Shown: in pieces, positions 27,456 to 34,897 of the stretch | Layout of the letters: every line of letters starts with the position of its first letter | Numbering within the stretch: the stretch's first letter is position 1 | Source: Alphaproteobacteria bacterium | GTDB taxonomy: Bacteria; Pseudomonadota; Alphaproteobacteria; CAAGCB01; CAG-977 | DNA: 64,000 nt | Direction: 5' to 3' | NCBI GenBank assembly: GCA_017480385.1 | Contig: JAFVAT010000026.1 | Location: forward strand, 17,015 to 81,014 | The notes under the pieces: generated by a model | Databases searched by the model: none | Told to the model about the DNA's origin: nothing | The model's input: the letters and a program-made list of their open reading frames with translations, nothing else | Translations under genes and position numbers: made by a program

Positions 27456-28571
27456 TTAGCGCCCTTTTGAAGCCAATCTTTTCATTAAAACAGCTTGTTT
27501 AGTTGAATTATTCGGCTTTTTCTCCTGTTGCCCCGCTAAAGCTGCCCTCCATTTTTCCATGGTTTTATCATTAGCCGCGGCCTTTTGATCATCAAGCGGT
27601 TTGCCCATTTCCGGCAAACGGCGCGCAAAAGCGTCCTTACGCGTAGGCATATTTTCTAAAGACGAATCTTTTGGAATGCCTGTTTTTTCCTCGCGCATTT
27701 TAAAGAAATCCTCAGCGTCTTTCTTTGTTCTTTCTCCGATGCTGAGAAAATGATCCTGATCTAAGAACTTCGGATCTTCTCCGGCCAAGTAACTGCCGTT
27801 TTTCGTCCACCCAACCAGAGAAACTATCTCCTCTGACGTTACATTTTCTTTAAAAGAATAAGCAACCCCGGGCATTCCCTGATCAAAAGCCTTCAGAGCT
27901 CTGTGCATTGAAGTAAGAATATAATTTTCTTCATACTTTTGCTTTGTCTCGTTTTGATCGTACCAACCTTTGAACGTGCCGGCAACGACCTTATCATTCA
28001 TCACGCCGTTTTGTTCTGCCAAAGCTTTTTCATACGCGGCATAAATCGGCGGATAGAATTTCGCAAACGTGGCCAAAGGTCCGGTATCGCCCTGCATTTC
28101 CAATTCCTTACACGCTTTGACGGCATACGCTTGAGCGTCCGCTTCTTTCGCGCAGGAATAACGAATAATGGAAGCAACGTTCAAATCGCTTCTGCCCGGA
28201 ATATGCCCCATACGAACAGCCTGCCCCGCATGACGGGATTCATGGCATAACGTACTGACCAACTTATCATCGGAGGCGTTAGGCCCCAAACCGATAAAAC
28301 CATTGCTGAAATAGGTTCCGAAGCTTTGCTTGGAAGAATCCAGAAAACCGAATTTACAGCCGGCCTTCGCAGCGATTTCCAAAGTTTCGCGCCCGGCTTC
28401 GGATTTAGCCAAACGGTTCACGATCGAAATCATGCGAGGACGTTCCTCTTCCGTACAAATGGAGATATCAACATCTACGGCCAGTCTGGCTTTCGGATCA
28501 TATTCCTGCCGAACAACAGGGACTTCAAATTTTTGCTGAAGCGAAAGCAAATTTTGCGAAATCGCGGCCAT
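27456..28571 (-). CDS. HExRH metallopeptidase-like protein, copy 1
   Basis: This 371-residue protein has no signal peptide or membrane helix, so it appears cytosolic. Putative zinc motif HESRH is at 110-114 within LCHESRHAGQ. A conserved acidic motif EADA at 143-146 could supply the third ligand, as in gluzincin-type peptidases. The middle includes ELEMQGDTGPLATFAKFYPPI and the end a conserved MPTRKDAFARRLPEMGKP. The stretch corresponding to the cysteine loop of copies 2-4 is cysteine-free (SFGTYFSNGF). It is about as similar to copy 2 as a recent duplicate would be and shares an operon with copies 2 and 3. I cannot name the family; peptidase activity is inferred. Confidence 0.8.
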   Translation of the reverse strand: MAAISQNLLSLQQKFEVPVVRQEYDPKARLAVDVDISICTEEERPRMISIVNRLAKSEAGRETLEIAAKAGCKFGFLDSSKQSFGTYFSNGFIGLGPNASDDKLVSTLCHESRHAGQAVRMGHIPGRSDLNVASIIRYSCAKEADAQAYAVKACKELEMQGDTGPLATFAKFYPPIYAAYEKALAEQNGVMNDKVVAGTFKGWYDQNETKQKYEENYILTSMHRALKAFDQGMPGVAYSFKENVTSEEIVSLVGWTKNGSYLAGEDPKFLDQDHFLSIGERTKKDAEDFFKMREEKTGIPKDSSLENMPTRKDAFARRLPEMGKPLDDQKAAANDKTMEKWRAALAGQQEKKPNNSTKQAVLMKRLASKGR

Positions 28572-28588
28572 TTTCCTACCCTTCGACC

Positions 28589-29719
28589 TTAGAAATAGCG
28601 TCCTTTTTGAGCTATCTTAGCTAAAATCGCAGGCTTAGCTTCTTTTTTCTGTTCGCCTTTTTTATTGTATTCCTCTTTTGCGGCCAAGATCTTGTTCCAT
28701 TTATCGATCGTTCCGCCCATGGACATTGTTTCCCCGACATCACCGCGCGGTTTGCCCATTTCCGGCAAACGACGGGCAAACGCATCAACGTGTGTCGGCA
28801 TGGCATCAACGGACGCATCGACTTCAATTCCCGTTTTTTCTTTACGAATGGCAAAGAAGTCCTGCGCATCTTTTTTGGTGCGTTCGCCGATGCTGATAAA
28901 ACGTTCGCCGTCCAAGAATTTCGGATCTTCATCGGCCAGATAGTTGCCGTTCTTTGTCCAACCGATCTTTTCCACGACTTCTTCAGAAGTTACACTCTTT
29001 TCGAAAGTGTAGGTATCTTCTGTTGTTCCTTTATTGAACTGCTCAATCGCATCATGCATCGGATCGATGATATAGCCCTCTTCGTAATTCTGCTTCGTTC
29101 CGGTTTGATCGTACCACCCCTTGAAAGTGCCGGCGACAACCTGATCATTCATGACGCCGTTCTGTTCGGCCAAAGCTTTTTCATAAGCGGCATAGATCGG
29201 TGGATAGAATTTCGCAAACGTAGCCAAAGGTCCGGTATCGCCCTGCATTTCCAATTCCTTGCACGCTTTGACGGCATAGGCTTGCGCATCAGCTTCTTTT
29301 GCGCGGGAAGCGCGAATAATGGAAGCAACGTTCAACTGATCGCGGTCAGGAATATTTTCCATACGGACACCCTGCCCGGCATGACGGGATTCATGGCACA
29401 AAGTGCTGACAAGCTTGTCATCAGAAGCCATAGGTCCTAATCCGATGCAGTTCATTCCGCCAAAACAGCACCCGAAGCAATTCGTTGCGGCATCTAAAAA
29501 GCCGAATTTATAGCCGGCTTTAGCAGCGATTTCCAGCGTTTCTTTCCCGGCTTCGGATTTAGCCAAACGGTTCACGATCGAAATCATGCGGGGACGTTCT
29601 TCTTCCGTACAAAGAGAGATATCAACGTCTACGGCCAATTTGGCATTCGGATCATATTTCTGCTTAACAGCGGGAGTCTCAAAAACGTTTTTCAACGCGG
29701 CAGAATTCATTAATTCCAT
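28589..29719 (-). CDS. HExRH metallopeptidase-like protein, copy 2
   Basis: This 376-residue protein is a close paralogue of copy 1, with long identical stretches such as EMQGDTGPLATFAKFYPPI. The zinc motif HESRH is at 109-113 and EADA at 142-145. The loop before it is cysteine-rich (NCFGCCFGGMNC, 80-91), unlike copy 1. The C-terminus ends in a lysine-rich tail. It lies 17 bases upstream of copy 1 and 12 bases downstream of copy 3 in one transcription unit. No export signal is seen. Confidence 0.8.
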   Translation of the reverse strand: MELMNSAALKNVFETPAVKQKYDPNAKLAVDVDISLCTEEERPRMISIVNRLAKSEAGKETLEIAAKAGYKFGFLDAATNCFGCCFGGMNCIGLGPMASDDKLVSTLCHESRHAGQGVRMENIPDRDQLNVASIIRASRAKEADAQAYAVKACKELEMQGDTGPLATFAKFYPPIYAAYEKALAEQNGVMNDQVVAGTFKGWYDQTGTKQNYEEGYIIDPMHDAIEQFNKGTTEDTYTFEKSVTSEEVVEKIGWTKNGNYLADEDPKFLDGERFISIGERTKKDAQDFFAIRKEKTGIEVDASVDAMPTHVDAFARRLPEMGKPRGDVGETMSMGGTIDKWNKILAAKEEYNKKGEQKKEAKPAILAKIAQKGRYF

Positions 29720-29731
29720 TATCTTAATCCC

Positions 29732-30805
29732 TTATCTGGCATTTTTCATAGCAGCCGCTTTTGCCAAAACAGCCTGTTTTACCACTTTCTGCTCCGAAGC
29801 ATAGAGCTTCTTGTTCGCCAAAATGCGGTCCTTTGTTTCAAACATACCGGCCATAGGTTTTTCGCCCATTTTCGGCCGATCGCGCTTCATCGTATCCGGA
29901 CGCGTCGGAATCGCCGTCAATGACGGATCGGGTTCCATACCGGTCATTTCTTTACGCAGTCTGAAGAAATCCTGCATATCCTGCATACTTGCTTCCGCTA
30001 CGTCCAAGAATTTGCCGCCTTCCAAACGGTGCGGATCTTTGGTATAGTAATTTCCGTCTTTGGTCCAACCGGCCAAAGCGATCGCTTCAGGTCCCGTCAT
30101 CGTTTGCTTATTATAAAACAGAGTCGGTTCCTTACCTTGCTTCATTTCATAGATTTCTTTTGTCATCGGTTCAATCTGATAAGCTTCTTCATAAACCGTT
30201 TTTGTTCTCAGCTGATCATACCAGCCCTCAAAAGTTTCCGTCATCACGTCGTGCGTAATTCTGTTGCCCGCCGCTTTATAAGCCGTATCAAAAGCCTTTT
30301 CAATTTCAGGATAACGCTTTTTAAAAATATCGTACGGTCCCGTCTCGCCCTGCAGCGCCAGTTCTTTACAGGAGGTTACCGCATATGTCTGCGCATCAGC
30401 CTCCATTGCACGGAAAGCAATCAGTTCGGAACGAACGTCCAAAACGCCGAAAGCCTCATGCGCGCCGCGGACGAACTGGCCGGCGTGACGACATTCATGC
30501 GCCAAAGTTCCCACCAGCTTATCATCTGTTTCCGTCGGGTTTAAACGCACCCAATGCCCCGCTTCATCACAAGCACCGCAGCAGCGAACACCCGGTTCAA
30601 AGAAACTGAACTTAAATCCGTTTTCCGCGGCGATCTGCAAAGTTTCCAACCCGCAGGAAGATTTTGCCAGACGGTTCACCAACGCGACCATACGCGGCTG
30701 ATCTTCTTTTTTGCATTCCGTCATATTAATGTTAACGACAGGCTTGACGGCCTCATCATACTGTACTGGAGCAACATTTGTATCGAAAGCTTGTTTTAAT
30801 GACAT
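29732..30805 (-). CDS. HExRH metallopeptidase-like protein, copy 3
   Basis: This 357-residue protein is more diverged. The zinc motif HECRH is at 103-107 and EADA at 135-138. A CCGACD loop lies at 75-80, just before LNPTETDDKLVGT; together with C31 and C51 it could form a small metal or disulfide site. The shared C-terminal elements are present: FFRLRKEMTGMEPDPSL and a PTRPDTMKRDRPKMG stretch. It is the first gene of the operon and has a good promoter 28 bases upstream of the ATG. Confidence 0.8.
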   Translation of the reverse strand: MSLKQAFDTNVAPVQYDEAVKPVVNINMTECKKEDQPRMVALVNRLAKSSCGLETLQIAAENGFKFSFFEPGVRCCGACDEAGHWVRLNPTETDDKLVGTLAHECRHAGQFVRGAHEAFGVLDVRSELIAFRAMEADAQTYAVTSCKELALQGETGPYDIFKKRYPEIEKAFDTAYKAAGNRITHDVMTETFEGWYDQLRTKTVYEEAYQIEPMTKEIYEMKQGKEPTLFYNKQTMTGPEAIALAGWTKDGNYYTKDPHRLEGGKFLDVAEASMQDMQDFFRLRKEMTGMEPDPSLTAIPTRPDTMKRDRPKMGEKPMAGMFETKDRILANKKLYASEQKVVKQAVLAKAAAMKNAR

Positions 30806-30832
30806 TTGAAACCTCTTTGTAAATGATCATGT

Positions 30833-30861
30833 ATAATAGAAAATTTTGATCTTTTCTGCAA
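30833..30861 (-). promoter_or_regulatory. Promoter of the HExRH operon (copies 3-2-1 and membrane protein)
   Basis: On the minus strand TTGCAG (30861-30856) and TATTAT (30838-30833) are separated by 17 bases. The start codon of copy 3 is 27 bases further on, with AGAGG before it. Confidence 0.6.
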
Positions 30862-31177
30862 CATTTTTTTTCAATTTACCAAAACCCTCCCCTCTTTTTG
30901 AGAAGACGAAAAAATTTATATTCATCAATATGTTACAAAACATTCTTTTATGAGGCAAACTTAAAAGTTTTTTAATTTTTGGACGGAAATTTTTATTTTT
31001 TCTTAATTTTTCTTTTTTTCAGCAGCTTCTTTTTCATTTTTCAATACATCAACCGAATCTGTTTTAACCGCATAATTTAAAAATCAAACCCGTTTTCACT
31101 GCAGAGACGCCCTCCCGCATGTTCGCACAGATATAAATTCGCTAAAATGCCGCGCCCGACAGACGATTTCCGGAATA
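30862..31177. other. AT-rich intergenic stretch, no gene seen
   Basis: This stretch lies between the promoter of the HExRH operon and the terminator of copy 4. It is strongly AT-rich, with homopolymer runs of A and T, and I see no convincing open frame, tRNA or hairpin with a T run. Confidence 0.5.
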
Positions 31178-31210
31178 CAAAAAAGCCCTCAAAAAAAATT
31201 GAGAGCTTTT
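31178..31210 (-). terminator. Terminator after HExRH copy 4
   Basis: On the minus strand AAAAGCTCTCAA and TTGAGGGCTTTTT form a stem with a T-rich loop and a trailing T run, 20 bases beyond the stop of copy 4. Confidence 0.7.
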
Positions 31211-31229
31211 AAATGCTGCAAAGAAATAT

Positions 31230-32333
31230 TTACCTTTGCTTTTTCTGAAGAGCCGCAATTTGAGCCGCGATCTGACCTTTCTTCGGCCCCTTAATTGAAA
31301 AGGCCCGTTCACTTTCCGCCCTTTTGCGCTGCTGCAGCAAATCCAAACGAATATCAACTTCTTCCAAAGAGGAATCCGGCGCTTTTCCCGTTCTCATTTT
31401 CCGAACATCAAAGAATGTTTTCGCCGTATTATACGTTTCAGCAGAAATGGACAATTTATTGCGCTCTTCCAATACTTCAGGCTTATCAGCCCAATAACAT
31501 TTTCCTTCCGCATTGCAGCAAAACAAATTGACAACCTCAGATGACTTCACCTCTTTATCATAAGCGGGCATAGCTCTTTTCGGCCCCCTCATCGCATCAT
31601 GCATAACATCAATAATGTAGCCCTCTTCATAAGCCTCCATCATCGGGATATCCTGATACCAGCCGTTAAAGGCCCCCTGCAGCATCTTGTCATTAATCGG
31701 CGCATTTTTAGACGGTGCCGCAGTAATAAAGCCCGTCGCAATTTCAACCGAGTCTTCAGAAAATTCTTTCCACGGACCGTCATTGCCGGAATTAATGCGA
31801 ATTTCATGACAGGTTGCGGCAGCAGCCGTTTCAGCATCAGCCTCCATTGCGCGCGTATACATGATTTCGCCCTTGAGGTTGAACACGCCGAAATTATCTT
31901 CCGCGCCGCGTGAAAACTGCTGCGCATGGCGGCTTTCATGCGCCAATGTCGCAATCAGCAGAGAATCGGACAACATCGGGTTCAAGGCTATAATCTTGCT
32001 GCTTTTATCACAAAAACCGCAGGAATCTTTCTGATTTTCCATAACCAGCGTATAGCCGTCTTTGGCCGCATCTTCCAACACCGCGCGCCCGAAAGGAGAA
32101 TTATGCGCAATCGTATTGACAAAATGAACCAGGCGCTTTTCATCAGCCTCTTTCTTTTTGCCCTTGCGCCCCTTAATCTGAATATCGATTTCCGGCGCTT
32201 CGTCAGAGTAAGCCTTGTTTTTTTCGGGAACAAACACCTTTCCCGCCAAAATTGTTTGACTCTTAGAATCAGAAACAGCCCCGTTTTTGGACTGACTGAA
32301 AATTTCCTCAAGCTTTAAAATCTGCTGATCCAT
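31230..32333 (-). CDS. HExRH metallopeptidase-like protein, copy 4
   Basis: This 367-residue protein has the zinc motif HESRH at 132-136 in LAHESRHAQQ and EADA at 164-167. The loop before it is DSCGFCD (103-109), a CxxC pair like that of copy 3, followed by ALNPMLSDSLL. The N-terminus is about 30 residues longer than in copies 1-3 and lysine-rich (KGRKGKKKEADEK). The C-terminal element FFDVRKMRTGKAPDSSL is conserved. It has its own promoter and terminator, so it is a single-gene unit. Confidence 0.8.
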   Translation of the reverse strand: MDQQILKLEEIFSQSKNGAVSDSKSQTILAGKVFVPEKNKAYSDEAPEIDIQIKGRKGKKKEADEKRLVHFVNTIAHNSPFGRAVLEDAAKDGYTLVMENQKDSCGFCDKSSKIIALNPMLSDSLLIATLAHESRHAQQFSRGAEDNFGVFNLKGEIMYTRAMEADAETAAAATCHEIRINSGNDGPWKEFSEDSVEIATGFITAAPSKNAPINDKMLQGAFNGWYQDIPMMEAYEEGYIIDVMHDAMRGPKRAMPAYDKEVKSSEVVNLFCCNAEGKCYWADKPEVLEERNKLSISAETYNTAKTFFDVRKMRTGKAPDSSLEEVDIRLDLLQQRKRAESERAFSIKGPKKGQIAAQIAALQKKQR

Positions 32334-32364
32334 TGTCCGCGCTCCTTCGAACAGATTAAAAATT

Positions 32365-32392
32365 ATTTTAGACTATAAAAGCTTATTGACAA
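32365..32392 (-). promoter_or_regulatory. Promoter of HExRH copy 4
   Basis: On the minus strand TTGTCA (32392-32387) and TAAAAT (32370-32365) are separated by 16 bases, and GAAGGAG follows just before the ATG at 32333. Confidence 0.5.
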
Positions 32393-32530
32393 AAAGTAAA
32401 CAAATTTTTCAAATTTTCTTTTTGTACTCCGGAACTTATCAAAGGCGGCACTGCTGATATTTGCGCTGGACATTTGACAAAAAAATAAATAGAATAGGAA
32501 AAAATATACCTTATTGTTTCAGGTGCTTTT

Positions 32531-33559
32531 ATGACAGAAAAAAAACTTTTTTCAGCCGAACAGTCTTCACCGGCGAAACCGTATCCCTTTTTATCCGGAG
32601 ATACTGCCGCGTTAGAGGGATTGATCTCGGTCCTGCGTACAACAAAATTGGGATCGGAGTTACTGAATGATGCCGCCGAAGCGGGAGTCACCATTACGAC
32701 GGCAAAACTGAACGGGGCCCACGGTTCTTACAGGGAAGACGGAAAAATCGTTACCATGGATTTATCCGGCTCTGCCGACCGCCAGATTGTTACATTGGCG
32801 CACGAACTGCGGCATGCTCAGCAATTTAAAAACGGGGTTCAGCTGAACGCCTTTACTGATGTGCCGAAAGATTATCTGCACTCTCAGGGATTAATTGAGG
32901 CTGATGCAAATGCTGCCTCCTGCGTTGTCGCATGGGATTTAAAGCAGCAGGGGAACTCAAAGCCTATGGAAGAATTTGCAAAAGAACACCCTGAAATAGC
33001 CACTCCCTTTTTGCAGGCGGCTGAAAAAGGCGGCGTTGAAACGGGACAAGCGCCCAAAGAGGCCTTTTTCGGCTGGTTTAACAACATGTACATCAGAAAT
33101 GCGTATGAAAGGAACTATCTGCGCAATTTTGAATGTTTGAAACGCAACGCTTCTTTTGCCGAACGGAAAACAGCCTTACAGCGCGAGGTACCGGTAACCG
33201 AAAACGCGGCAAAAGTCTGTAAACTTAATGGTCAGTCCTATGTATCTGAACAGGAAGTGAAAGAGTTTTTTGATCGTCCCGAAATGACCAGCGTCACTGA
33301 AAACACATTCTGGGCGATTTACAGAAACCTGCGCGATGTCAAGGATTTTGGTTTCCTTTGCGATGCAAAAGAAGTGATGAAAAAAGAAGGCAATTATACC
33401 ATTCGCGAATCGTCAGATTTTTACGAGGTCAAGCGTCCTTTGCTGCAGAGGCAGCTTGGTGCTGCGGCAAAAATATCCGAATACAGAAAGAAAAGTCTGA
33501 ACGATTCGAAACTGAAAGCGGTCGTTGCCGCCAAACGAAAAGGCGCGCTTGAAAAATAA
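32531..33559 (+). CDS. HExRH metallopeptidase-like protein, copy 5
   Basis: This 342-residue protein is the most divergent paralogue and lies on the opposite strand. The zinc motif HELRH is at 91-95 (LAHELRHAQQ) and EADA at 123-126. The cysteine loop is absent (HGSYREDGKI). The central FFGWFNNMYIRNAYERNYL matches the GWYD...YEE.Y segment of the others, and the end is lysine-rich. It has no signal peptide. Its inverse orientation next to copy 4 suggests an old local duplication. A hairpin terminator follows. Confidence 0.8.
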   Translation: MTEKKLFSAEQSSPAKPYPFLSGDTAALEGLISVLRTTKLGSELLNDAAEAGVTITTAKLNGAHGSYREDGKIVTMDLSGSADRQIVTLAHELRHAQQFKNGVQLNAFTDVPKDYLHSQGLIEADANAASCVVAWDLKQQGNSKPMEEFAKEHPEIATPFLQAAEKGGVETGQAPKEAFFGWFNNMYIRNAYERNYLRNFECLKRNASFAERKTALQREVPVTENAAKVCKLNGQSYVSEQEVKEFFDRPEMTSVTENTFWAIYRNLRDVKDFGFLCDAKEVMKKEGNYTIRESSDFYEVKRPLLQRQLGAAAKISEYRKKSLNDSKLKAVVAAKRKGALEK

Positions 33560-33620
33560 ATCATTCAGGCGTATGCTTCATTAGGTTAGAGTATTTTTTC
33601 CGTAAAGGAGGGGATTTTTT

Positions 33621-33646
33621 CTCTTTTTGCCAGAAAAGAGTTTTTT
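33621..33646 (+). terminator. Terminator after HExRH copy 5
   Basis: CTCTTTT and AAAAGAG pair around TGCCAG and are followed by TTTTTTATT. Confidence 0.65.
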
Positions 33647-33650
33647 ATTC

Positions 33651-33679
33651 TTGAGTTTTCACCTGATCTTAGGTATGTT
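33651..33679 (+). promoter_or_regulatory. Promoter of rpsU
   Basis: TTGAGT (33651-33656) and TATGTT (33674-33679) are spaced by 17 bases. The 5' leader to the rpsU ATG would be about 63 bases. Confidence 0.5.
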
Positions 33680-33748
33680 AGCGCCGATCAGATGATTTTG
33701 TTTTTACCGGAGAAAAAAATTCTCCCTTTTACAAAAGGACGTGATTTT

Positions 33749-33955
33749 ATGGTACAGGTTATTGTACGTGATAATAATGTTGATCAAGCTTTAAAGGCTT
33801 TAAAAAAGAAAATGCAGCGCGAAGGCGTTTTCCGTGAAATGAAGCTGCGCCGCAATTTTGAAAAGCCCTCTGAAAAAAAAGCGCGTGAAAAGGCGGAAGC
33901 TATTCGCCGTGCCCGCAAGCTGGAACGCAAACGTTTGGAACGCGACGGGTTCTAG
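33749..33955 (+). CDS. rpsU: 30S ribosomal protein S21
   Basis: S21 is a small basic protein of the 30S subunit that helps base-pairing between mRNA and the 3' end of 16S rRNA. The 68-residue sequence starts [20 protein letters not shown] and continues with [20 protein letters not shown], both classic S21 segments. The start at 33749 has AAAGGAC upstream; an in-frame start at 33692 would add an unrelated leader. It is a single-gene unit between its own promoter and terminator. Confidence 0.95.
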   Translation: MVQVIVRDNNVDQALKALKKKMQREGVFREMKLRRNFEKPSEKKAREKAEAIRRARKLERKRLERDGF

Positions 33956-33975
33956 GCTGATTGACAAAATAAAAG

Positions 33976-34005
33976 GCGGAAGAGTTCTATTCTTCCGCTT
34001 TTTTT
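33976..34005 (+). terminator. Rho-independent terminator of rpsU
   Basis: GCGGAAGA (33976-33983) pairs with TCTTCCGC (33991-33998) and is followed by TTTTTTT. Confidence 0.88.
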
Positions 34006-34008
34006 GTA

Positions 34009-34422
34009 AGAAAAAAACTGCGTAACAGGCGCATGTTTTTCTCTTTATAATAATTCCACAAAGTATCGCCGGAATATGAGAATTATGGCCGTCAGGCAAA
34101 GAATCGTGATTTTTATGCATGACTTTTTACCCTTCTTTCTTCTGCCAAAAATGTCTGTCAGGCGGATTTTCTGATGTCTTCAAAGTTCATTTTTCTCTCC
34201 GCCACAATACAAAAGATTTGCCCAACCGACGAGCATTGCAATGAAAAAAAGGAATCATCAACCAATGCCTTTCATGCCTTACCGGCATAAAACCATACAC
34301 AGCATGATTTAAACGTGTCCCGTTCTATAAAAATAAAAACGACGCTTGTAAAAAAAGCTATACATGAATTTTCCATTTGATATTCTCTTTCTAAGAATTA
34401 TTTGTACCTTTAAAGGAATATT
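34009..34422. other. Intergenic stretch of about 410 bases without a clear gene
   Basis: I find no convincing gene. One 22-codon frame at 34241 (MKKRNHQPMPFMPYRHK...) has no ribosome site. Frames on the minus strand run into rpsU and look like shadows. The last 60 bases are AT-rich and probably hold the promoter of the rhodanese gene. Confidence 0.4.
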
Positions 34423-34785
34423 ATGAAGAATCTTTTCTTTCTGTTCTTGTTATTAGGAGCCTGTTCGGATATGTTTCCCGCAGAAATTTCACCGGCTGAA
34501 ATCAAGAAAAACAATCTGATTTTAGATGTTCGCACACCGGCTGAACACGAAGAATTGGCATTGATACAGGAGCATTGGTTCGTTCCTCTGGATCAATTAG
34601 AGCCCACCTCCTTTATTCGTGAACATCATCTGGACGGATCGAAACCGCTGTACATTCTTTGTCGTTCGGGGAAACGAGCAGAAATCGCCGCGCAAAAATT
34701 TAAGCAGGCTGGATTAAAAAAAGTAGCCGTTATCCGCGGCGGAATCATTGCCGCAGAAAAAATGGGTCTGCCCATAAAAAAATAA
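34423..34785 (+). CDS. Rhodanese-domain lipoprotein
   Basis: This 120-residue protein starts with a lipoprotein signal, MKNLFFLFLLLGAC, with the lipobox LGAC and C14 as the acylation site. One rhodanese domain follows: ILDVRTPAEHEE (33-44), then the active-site loop CRSGKRA at 80-86 with catalytic C80, and a closing VIRGGIIAAEKMGLP. Rhodaneses carry sulfur as a cysteine persulfide; an envelope-anchored copy suggests sulfur trafficking or thiol chemistry outside the cytoplasm. AAAGGAATATT precedes the start. Confidence 0.9.
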   Translation: MKNLFFLFLLLGACSDMFPAEISPAEIKKNNLILDVRTPAEHEELALIQEHWFVPLDQLEPTSFIREHHLDGSKPLYILCRSGKRAEIAAQKFKQAGLKKVAVIRGGIIAAEKMGLPIKK

Positions 34786-34837
34786 AAAAACTTTTTTGTC
34801 AATTTTTTCACATTTTTTGGAAAATTTTGACTATTCC

Positions 34838-34867
34838 TTGACACTCCCTTTTAAAACATGTTATAAA
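34838..34867 (+). promoter_or_regulatory. Promoter of the 669-residue repeat protein gene
   Basis: A perfect TTGACA (34838-34843) is followed after 17 bases by TTATAA (34861-34866), overlapping TATAAA at 18 bases. The start codon is at 34898 with TAAGGAG upstream. Confidence 0.7.
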
Positions 34868-34897
34868 TTAAGAATCATTAACTTAAGGAGTACTCCC

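Noticed and set aside
27456..33559. Toxin-antitoxin or CRISPR-associated locus as explanation for the HExRH cluster
   Set aside because: No direct repeats with spacers, no small antitoxin-like genes, and no nuclease or helicase domains are present in or near the cluster.
33800..34120. Minus-strand frame overlapping rpsU and the following gap
   Set aside because: Its second half is antisense to rpsU and crosses the rpsU terminator; no ribosome site.
34241..34312. Small frame MKKRNHQPMPFMPYRHK... in the gap before the rhodanese gene
   Set aside because: Only 22 codons, with no ribosome site and no support from context.
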